A stretch of DNA of 13,215 nucleotides from JBKJUK01 sp046590705 (GTDB lineage Bacteria; Acidobacteriota; Thermoanaerobaculia; Gp7-AA8): assembly GCA_046590705.1 (NCBI GenBank), contig JBKJUK010000372.1, positions 1 to 13,215 of the forward strand, read 5' to 3'. This document shows positions 8,202 to 13,215 of the stretch, one piece after another. Every line of letters begins with the position of its first letter. Position 1 is the first letter of the stretch. A program made the position numbers and the translations under genes. Under the pieces are notes generated by a model that did not search any database, was not told the DNA's origin, and was given only the letters and a program-made list of their open reading frames with translations.

Positions 8202-9014
8202 ATGAAACTAAGCTTCGCGGCCCTGCTCTGGTCCACAGTCACGCTGTTGGCGGTTCCCTCATCCCTTGCGCAATCGGGCTCGAGTGACCGACGTGAGTTC
8301 GAGAAAGAAGAGAACGGCCCCCACGGCAGTTGTTCGACTTCGTGGACGCGCCTGGGCTCGGGAATGGAGTACCGCTCGATTCGCTGTCTGGGCGGCGACG
8401 AAATTGATGTTCACGTTGTCCGCATCGATCCCTCGAAGGTTGATCTCAACACGGCCCTGGTGGGAGCGACGAAGGGCAGCAGTATCGAGCAGCGTTACGA
8501 CGCGTCGTTCGTGCTCAATGCAAATTTCTTCGACAAGGCACGCCGCGCCGAAGGCCTGGTAGTGCGTTCAGGTGATGTAGCGTCGCCTCTCAGGCAGAAG
8601 AGCTGGCAGTCGGTATTCCTGATCCGTGAGGACGGCACACCTCGCATCGTCCCGGTGTCGGGCTGGAGCAGTGAAGCGAAACGCGCTAGGCTGGCAGTGC
8701 AGGCCGGCCCGCGGACGGTGGTGGGAGGGCACACGAACCGGGTACATCAGAGCTACTCCGCCGCACGTGCCGGGGTCTGCATCCAGAAGGATCGTAAATT
8801 GATTTTCTTCGCCACGCCACAGAGCAGAAAGCTCGATATGTACGAGATCGCGCGCATCACCAGACGAGGAGAGGAAGACGGCGGTCTGCGGTGCCACGAA
8901 GCGATGCTTTTCGACGGCGGTCATTCGGTGAACTTCAGGATTTCCACGCCGGAAAAGGAGGTCTCGATCGAGGGAGATCCTGTCCCTGTTTTCATTTACG
9001 GAAAAGCCCGGTAA
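8202..9014 (+). CDS. Secreted phosphodiester glycosidase (NAGPA) family protein
   Basis: The preferred start, ATG 8202, gives 270 residues beginning with a textbook signal peptide (MKLSFAALLWSTVTLLAV, then SSLA before Gln24). In-frame GTG 8160 or ATG 8178 would put a polar extension in front of it. Family motifs are LNANFFD (105-111), AVQAGPR (165-171), a central ARAGVCI and LFDGGHSVNF (236-245), in which DGG is the signature near the active site. The family is named for the eukaryotic uncovering enzyme that removes GlcNAc from GlcNAc-phosphomannose; bacterial members are exported and probably act on sugar phosphodiesters in envelope or extracellular polymers, but few have known substrates. 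The mature protein has four Cys residues (44, 62, 193, 231), which could form two disulphides. It lies 104 nt after the hybrid kinase gene and 71 nt before the PilZ gene, on the same strand. The substrate is unknown. Confidence 0.87.
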   Translation: MKLSFAALLWSTVTLLAVPSSLAQSGSSDRREFEKEENGPHGSCSTSWTRLGSGMEYRSIRCLGGDEIDVHVVRIDPSKVDLNTALVGATKGSSIEQRYDASFVLNANFFDKARRAEGLVVRSGDVASPLRQKSWQSVFLIREDGTPRIVPVSGWSSEAKRARLAVQAGPRTVVGGHTNRVHQSYSAARAGVCIQKDRKLIFFATPQSRKLDMYEIARITRRGEEDGGLRCHEAMLFDGGHSVNFRISTPEKEVSIEGDPVPVFIYGKAR

Positions 9015-9026
9015 GCGCGCAGTTCC

Positions 9027-9059
9027 TTTGACGAAAAGTTGACGTACGCTCGCTACTCT
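9027..9059 (+). promoter_or_regulatory. Putative promoter/operator of the PilZ gene (copy 2 of shared element)
   Basis: TTTGACGA (9027-9034) is followed by TGACG (9040-9044) at 11-bp periodicity and by CGCTACTCT (9051-9059). It matches the element at 5519-5552 at all 18 compared core bases, with one base less in the last spacer. It lies 27 nt before the PilZ start codon, the expected place for a promoter or activator site. Confidence 0.45.
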
Positions 9060-9085
9060 GCTGACTGCTGCGGAGAATTTGAGCG

Positions 9086-9481
9086 ATGAATACTGACGCC
9101 AGGCTGCCCATCCGGAAGGAATCTGAGAAGAGAAGCGTGAGACGTCTGGAGTTGCCGGTTCCGCTGTGCGGAAAAATTGCCAGCTGGAAAGTCGATGTCT
9201 CCGAGCTGAGTCTCCGCGGAGCGAGGGTAGTCCACCATACGCCCTTCGAGAGGGGCCGCTGCATGACCCTGGAACTCTCATTGGATGGCCAGCGGATCGA
9301 GATTGAATGCGAAGTCGTGCGATGCAGGCTTGCCAGCACCGTTCCGGCTATGCTCTATTCCAGCGGACTGCGATTCCGCGAACCGAGCGCAGACGCATTG
9401 CAACCGGTACGCAAGTATCTCGCTGACACAGTCAGACGAGAGGTGGTAGGGCCGCCCGGACCGCAGCACAACGGATTGTGA
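9086..9481 (+). CDS. Small PilZ-domain protein, possible c-di-GMP effector
   Basis: The 131-residue protein is essentially one PilZ domain. It has the RxxxR element at Arg16-Arg20 (KRSVRRLELPVPL) and, about 20 residues on, ELSLRGARV, the place of the [D/N]xSxxG motif. Ser42 and Gly45 are kept, but the first position is Glu40. It continues with LELSLDGQRIEIECEVVRCR and SGLRFREP, typical of the PilZ beta-barrel. PilZ proteins bind cyclic di-GMP and control motility, exopolysaccharide or transcription through partner contacts; the Glu substitution leaves nucleotide binding uncertain. The last 25 residues are polar and possibly disordered. A weak GGAGA lies 10 nt before the ATG. It has its own putative promoter, shared in form with the hybrid kinase gene. 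Confidence 0.88.
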   Translation: MNTDARLPIRKESEKRSVRRLELPVPLCGKIASWKVDVSELSLRGARVVHHTPFERGRCMTLELSLDGQRIEIECEVVRCRLASTVPAMLYSSGLRFREPSADALQPVRKYLADTVRREVVGPPGPQHNGL

Positions 9482-9583
9482 AGGGCTCGCGCACCCGGCG
9501 GATTTAACGAGTGCAGGGCGGGTGTCGTTCGTCCCTGTGACTGCAGATCGGAATCTGAGGACGACTCACATTGAGCGCCGACA

Positions 9584-9760
9584 TGTGTGGCACAGGCAAT
9601 CCTGCCTGTGACGCGGAGAAGTGAGTCACAGACCCATTGCCTGAAGTTCTGCATGTATCGATGGAGGGCGCCGATAGCGGCCACATGCCGGTCGCGCCAC
9701 ACGAAATCGTCCTTCGAAGTGCGTGCGTCGCGCCACAGGCAGGATTGCCTGTGCCACACA
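9584..9760. repeat. Inverted pair of REP-like palindromes (27-bp arms)
   Basis: Positions 9584-9610 and 9734-9760 are perfect reverse complements over 27 bp, 123 nt apart. Each arm contains its own hairpin: CACAGGCA-(4 nt)-TGCCTGTG at 9591-9610 and 9734-9753. Two head-to-head palindromes with a short spacer match the layout of bacterial interspersed mosaic elements (REP doublets). No transposase is present in the window. This pair fills most of the gene-free stretch 9482-9862; besides it and the terminator at 9811-9839 I see no supported gene there, only chance open frames. Confidence 0.8.
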
Positions 9761-9810
9761 ATCCCTTCCCCTCGCCGAACATAGGCGAATACGATCTGAG
9801 GTCCCCGGAA

Positions 9811-9839
9811 AAGAAAAAGCCCCGGATTGCTCCGGGGCT
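9811..9839 (-). terminator. Rho-independent terminator of hppA
   Basis: On the minus strand AGCCCCGGA, loop GCAA and TCCGGGGCT form a 9-bp GC-rich stem (9839-9818), followed directly by TTTTCTT. The stem begins 23 nt after the hppA stop codon. Reading on the plus strand the tract is A-rich before the stem, so the terminator serves hppA rather than the PilZ gene. Confidence 0.92.
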
Positions 9840-9862
9840 CTTCGTATTCGATGAGTCTCGAA

Positions 9863-12409
9863 TCAGTCCGCGATTTCTGACTGGATTCGCATTCCGTAGA
9901 ACGAGCGATGGACGAAGAATACCGAGATCGCGAAGAACACGACTGCCAGAATCTGCGTGAGTGCATGCTGACCGTTGCGCGTCATCTCGACGGCGAGCTC
10001 CACAGCGAGCAGGCCGAACAGGGTCGTGAATTTGATGACCGGATTCATGGCCACCGATGAAGTGTCTTTGAACGGATCGCCGACCGTATCGCCGACCACC
10101 GTTGCTGCGTGAAGCGGAGTTCCCTTCTCTCTCAGGTCGGTTTCAACGATCTTCTTGGCGTTGTCCCAGGCCCCGCCGGCGTTGGCCATGAACAGCGCCT
10201 GATAGAGACCGAACAGGGCGATGGAGATCAGGTAACCGATGAAGAAGAACGGCTCGAAGCAGGCAAAGGCCAGCGTCGAGAAGAAGATCACCATGAAGAT
10301 ATTGAACATGCCCTTCTGCGCGTACTGCGTGCAGATGGCCACGACCTTCTTACTGTCCTCAATGGAAGCCCGCGTCGCTGAGGCGTCGAGCTTGATGTTC
10401 TTCTTGATGAATTCGACGGCGCGATACGCTCCAGTCGAAACTGCCTGAGTCGATGCACCGGTGAACCAATAAATGATGGCGCCGCCGACGACCAGGCCGA
10501 GCAGGAAGTGCGGATGGAGAATCGACAGCTTCTCGGTGTCGACGGTAAGACCGTTGGTGAGCATCACGATGATCGAGAAAATCATGGTGGTGGCTCCAAC
10601 GACTGCTGTTCCAATCAATACCGGCTTCGCGGTGGCCTTGAAGGTGTTGCCGGCCCCGTCATTCTCTTCGAGGAACTGCTTGCCCTTCTCGAATTCAGGC
10701 GTGAAGCCGAAGTCGCGTTTTACTTCCTCGTGAATGCCCGGGATCGATTCGATGGTTGAGAGTTCGAACACCGACTGCGCGTTGTCCGTCACCGGACCGT
10801 AGGAGTCGACGGCGATGGTCACAGGACCCATTCCGAGGAAGCCGAATGCAATCAGACCGAAGGCGAAGATGGCCGGGGCAATCATCATCTCGGCCGGGAA
10901 AGTCTGGGCCATCCAGGCGCCGATTCCCATGAGCATGGCGATGGTGATTCCCATCCAGTAGGCGCTGAAGTTACCGGCGGTGAGACCCGCCAGAATGTTG
11001 AGTGATGCGCCACCCTCGCGTGAAGCGGTGACTACTTCCTTCACGTGAGCGGACTCAGTCGAAGTGAAAGCTTTGACCAACTCGGGAATGACTGCTCCCG
11101 CCAGGGTTCCGCAGGTGATGATGGTTGAGAGTTTCCACCACATCGAAGAGTCACCTGCGAGTTCCGGGATGAGCACATAGGAAACGACATAGGTGACGCC
11201 CACTGACAGGATGGAGGTCAGCCAGACCAGGGAAGTCAGCGGTGCTTCGAAATTCATTACCTGAGCCGTTGCGTACTTGCCTCTGGCGATCGCTTCGTTG
11301 ATCCAGTAGGAGATGGCTGAGGTGGCAATCATCAGCACGCGCATGACGAAAATCCAGACCAGAAGCTGGACCTGAACGGTTTCATCGGCGACGGCCAGCA
11401 GAATGAAGGTGATGAGTGCGACACCTGTCACACCGTAGGTTTCAAAACCGTCGGCGGTCGGACCGACCGAGTCGCCGGCGTTGTCACCGGTGCAGTCGGC
11501 GATGACGCCAGGGTTGCGAGCGTCGTCTTCCTTGATGTCGAAAACAATCTTCATCAGATCGGAGCCGATGTCAGCGATCTTCGTGAAAATACCGCCGGCG
11601 ATACGCAGCGCTGCTGCGGCCAGTGACTCTCCGATAGCGAAGCCGATGAAACAGGCTCCTGCGTATTCGCGCGGAACGAAGAGCAGGATGCAGAGCATGA
11701 GGATGAGCTCGACCGAGATCAGCAGCATGCCGATCGACATTCCCGCTTTCAGCGGAATGGCGTAGGTTGGGAAGGGACGGCCCTGGAGAGAGGCGAACGC
11801 CGATCGCGAGTTGGCGAATGTATTCACCCGGATTCCGAACCAGGCCACGAAGTAACTGCCGGCAATACCGACCAGGCTGAAGCCCACAATCAGAAGCACG
11901 CGGTCGGCGCTGAAGTGACGGAGCCAGCCGAAGTAGAACACCATGATCGAGCCGATGAAGACTTCCAGCAGCAGGATGAACTTACCCTGCGTAAGGAGGT
12001 AGGTTTTGCAGGTCTCGTAAATCAGTTCTGAAATCTCGCGCATGGAACTGTGCACGGGAAGATTCTTGAGCTGCACGTACATGACCAGACCGAACAACAT
12101 GCCCAGGATGCAGACGAAGATGCCGTAAAGCAGCAGGCGGTCTCCGGGGATTCCGAGAAATAATACTTTGCCTAGATCCGGGAGCACGAGTTCTGCTTCG
12201 GACATGTGCTTCGCTTCGTCTCCGCTTTCTGTTGCTGCCGGGACGACACCTGTCTCACCCGCAGGGCTGCTCTGACTCATCGAATCTGCCTGAGGTGCTG
12301 TCGCGGCCTGTTGCGCCATGAGCGCCGAGCCGCCCGAGATCATGAGAATGATCACGAGCATCAGGCTCATGCGCAGCACGCGTGAGTACCGCTGCATTTG
12401 TAAAAACAT
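9863..12409 (-). CDS. hppA: Membrane-bound ion-translocating pyrophosphatase, divergent type with N-terminal signal-like extension
   Basis: Membrane pyrophosphatases couple hydrolysis of pyrophosphate to pumping of H+ or Na+ across the cytoplasmic membrane. This 848-residue protein keeps the substrate site: Lys277 and Asp280/Asp284 in TKIADIGSDLMK, EDDARNPGVIADCTGDNAGD at about 294-313, Glu323 in FETYG, and GDTVGDPFKDTS with Lys781. It departs from the common DVGADLVGKVE signature (one residue shorter) and reads GPTADGFETYG, so it belongs to a divergent branch. Lys591 in GNTFKA sits where K+-independent enzymes have Lys and K+-dependent ones Ala. The usual length is about 660-770; the excess is an N-terminal hydrophobic segment ending ALMAQQA, then about 45 polar residues before the first core helix. 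The start is ATG 12409, with GGAGG 5 nt upstream. Many hydrophobic helices follow (16 is usual). A terminator follows the stop, so it is probably a single-gene unit. Confidence 0.95.
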   Translation of the reverse strand: MFLQMQRYSRVLRMSLMLVIILMISGGSALMAQQAATAPQADSMSQSSPAGETGVVPAATESGDEAKHMSEAELVLPDLGKVLFLGIPGDRLLLYGIFVCILGMLFGLVMYVQLKNLPVHSSMREISELIYETCKTYLLTQGKFILLLEVFIGSIMVFYFGWLRHFSADRVLLIVGFSLVGIAGSYFVAWFGIRVNTFANSRSAFASLQGRPFPTYAIPLKAGMSIGMLLISVELILMLCILLFVPREYAGACFIGFAIGESLAAAALRIAGGIFTKIADIGSDLMKIVFDIKEDDARNPGVIADCTGDNAGDSVGPTADGFETYGVTGVALITFILLAVADETVQVQLLVWIFVMRVLMIATSAISYWINEAIARGKYATAQVMNFEAPLTSLVWLTSILSVGVTYVVSYVLIPELAGDSSMWWKLSTIITCGTLAGAVIPELVKAFTSTESAHVKEVVTASREGGASLNILAGLTAGNFSAYWMGITIAMLMGIGAWMAQTFPAEMMIAPAIFAFGLIAFGFLGMGPVTIAVDSYGPVTDNAQSVFELSTIESIPGIHEEVKRDFGFTPEFEKGKQFLEENDGAGNTFKATAKPVLIGTAVVGATTMIFSIIVMLTNGLTVDTEKLSILHPHFLLGLVVGGAIIYWFTGASTQAVSTGAYRAVEFIKKNIKLDASATRASIEDSKKVVAICTQYAQKGMFNIFMVIFFSTLAFACFEPFFFIGYLISIALFGLYQALFMANAGGAWDNAKKIVETDLREKGTPLHAATVVGDTVGDPFKDTSSVAMNPVIKFTTLFGLLAVELAVEMTRNGQHALTQILAVVFFAISVFFVHRSFYGMRIQSEIAD

Positions 12410-12414
12410 AAATT

Positions 12415-12445
12415 CCTCCATCAACGATTACGCTCTGTCGAGCGT
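12415..12445 (-). promoter_or_regulatory. hppA ribosome binding site and 5'-leader hairpin
   Basis: GGAGG at 12419-12415 is 5 nt from ATG 12409 and decides that start over the in-frame codons at 12424 and 12421, which lie upstream of it. Just upstream of the RBS, 12430-12435 and 12440-12445 form ACGCTC-(4 nt)-GAGCGT, a small hairpin that may only be a leader stem. No confident -35/-10 pair was found between 12446 and 12600. Confidence 0.5.
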
Positions 12446-12689
12446 TTGACTCTGAACACTGCAACCGGATCGGTTCCGGCTTCAAGGATTTTGCGATTTC
12501 GAGTAAGACCGGGAGAGAGCTAGACCATCCATTTTCGACTGCCGGGACGGGCGAACAGCGAGAGGGCTCCACCTTAAGATTTGGGCGGGCGGATTCTAGC
12601 CGATTCAGCTCAATTTGTCTTCCGGGTGCGCGGAGGCCGCCGTGAAGCCTGGGATAAGCAGCAGAGCGCCGGAGGCGCGCTCAGAGGGT

Positions 12690-12983
12690 AGCCGGTGGTA
12701 AGCGCGAAGCGCGCAGCCACCGGATCGGCGGCAGCGCAATCATGTACGCCCCCGCAGGGGCGCCAGAGCAGATTGAAATCCCCTCCTACACGTGAGTCTT
12801 CAATGGCATGAAGAGCACCCCGCCAACGTACGTTACAGGAGGAGTATCTCGAGTTCGCTCGAAACCACGTCGTCGAATTCGACGAGCGACATGTGTGGTG
12901 ATCCCTCTGGCGCCCCTGCCGGGGCGCTTGTGTGTGCTGCGGTCCCAGTCCGGTGGCTGCGCGCTACGCGCTTACCACCGGCT
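12690..12983. repeat. Large imperfect inverted repeat with 79-bp arms made of GC-rich palindromes
   Basis: The left arm 12690-12768 and the right arm 12905-12983 are inverted copies without gaps. The outer part (12691-12723 against 12950-12982) matches at 32 of 33 positions. The inner part (12753-12768 against 12905-12920) matches without exception, and the middle is less conserved. Each outer and inner block is itself a palindrome, for example CCGGTGG paired with CCACCGG and GCGCCCC paired with GGGGCGC. A further hairpin (GAGCG paired with CGCTC, 12664-12682) lies outside the left arm only. The central 136 nt holds a perfect 16-bp palindrome at 12870-12885 and no supported gene. This resembles a composite REP/BIME or a non-autonomous mobile element. 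Confidence 0.75.
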
Positions 12984-13215
12984 GATATGGAGTGACTTGT
13001 CAACCTGCGCTGATCGTGATGTCTTTGTCTTTGTTCTTTCCCTCGATGAGCTTTTGCCTTTCGTTCTCTCCTGGTACAGCCGTGTCGTCGACCGAGGGCA
13101 AAGCAGCGACGATAGATCACACTGATATTCGCGGGTTGGTTACCGCATGAGCGGGATCCGTCGGGAGCTGCCTCGATCTACGTTGCGTGAATCACGGGTG
13201 ATCTCGTGTCAGAAA
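12984..13215. other. Right-edge stretch without a supported gene
   Basis: The stretch contains a pyrimidine-rich run at about 13019-13077 (TCTTTG repeated at 13022-13033) and a TCGTCG/CGACGA inverted pair at 13085-13090 and 13107-13112. An ATG at 13147 opens a frame of 23 codons to the window edge. It has no ribosome site and is too short to judge. Confidence 0.3.

Noticed and set aside
8568..9281. 237-codon open frame on the minus strand opposite the NAGPA and PilZ genes
   Set aside because: It is antisense to two genes with clear family motifs, shows no recognisable domain and is explained by codon bias in GC-rich DNA.
9504..9784. Open frames on both strands through the REP-like doublet
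   Set aside because: They run through the palindromes and their spacer, have no domain or ribosome site, and differ in frame between strands; typical of translated repeats.
12446..12600. hppA promoter (minus-strand TTGAAG followed by TGCAGT)
   Set aside because: The -10 candidate is a poor match; no -35/-10 pair stands out above chance.
12690..12983. CRISPR array
   Set aside because: The repeats are inverted rather than direct, occur only twice, and no cas gene is present.

Overview
The window is moderately GC-rich and densely coded. It reads as chromosomal DNA of a Gram-negative, didermic environmental bacterium: it has a TonB-dependent outer-membrane receptor with an N-terminal carboxypeptidase-regulatory-like domain, large multi-sensor hybrid kinases, a PilZ protein and a membrane pyrophosphatase. 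This mix, plus intergenic palindromes built on CACAGGCA/TGCCTGTG, suggests Acidobacteriota or a neighbouring phylum. That is an inference from gene content; no rRNA or tRNA is present to confirm it.

Layout. (1) Positions 1-4946, minus strand, three genes in transcription order: a stand-alone receiver protein (4946-4539), a TonB-dependent receptor (4500-2266) and a cytoplasmic PAS-GAF-PAS-GAF histidine kinase that runs off the left edge inside its HisKA domain (2205-1). Gaps of 38 and about 60 nt suggest one operon joining a receptor to two-component proteins. (2) Positions 4947-5094 are a divergent intergenic region with two interleaved inverted repeats. They precede a small basic Cys-containing ORF of unknown function (5095-5439, plus). 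(3) Positions 5519-9481, plus strand: a hybrid kinase with GAF, PAS, HisKA, HATPase_c, a degenerate receiver and an intact receiver (5584-8097); a secreted NAGPA-type phosphodiester glycosidase homologue (8202-9014); and a small PilZ protein (9086-9481). Near-identical upstream elements (TTTGACGA-N5-TGACG-N6/7-CGCTA) precede the hybrid kinase and the PilZ gene, suggesting co-regulation. (4) Positions 9482-9862 hold a 27-bp inverted pair of REP-like palindromes and a strong terminator for the next gene. (5) Positions 12409-9863, minus strand: a divergent membrane-bound pyrophosphatase (hppA) with an added N-terminal signal-peptide-like segment. (6) Positions 12410-13215 are non-coding as far as can be seen, with a second and larger inverted-repeat structure (79-bp arms, 12690-12768 and 12905-12983).

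The left and middle parts look like a signalling neighbourhood: two kinases, a lone receiver and a possible c-di-GMP effector, grouped with one transport receptor and one secreted enzyme. The pyrophosphatase is a separate housekeeping or energy-conservation unit. No CRISPR, prophage, insertion sequence with transposase, tRNA or rRNA was seen. Nothing here is clearly a new defence or biosynthetic system. The points most worth following are the shared upstream element, the receiver-receptor-kinase operon, the divergent pyrophosphatase and the two palindromic repeat structures.
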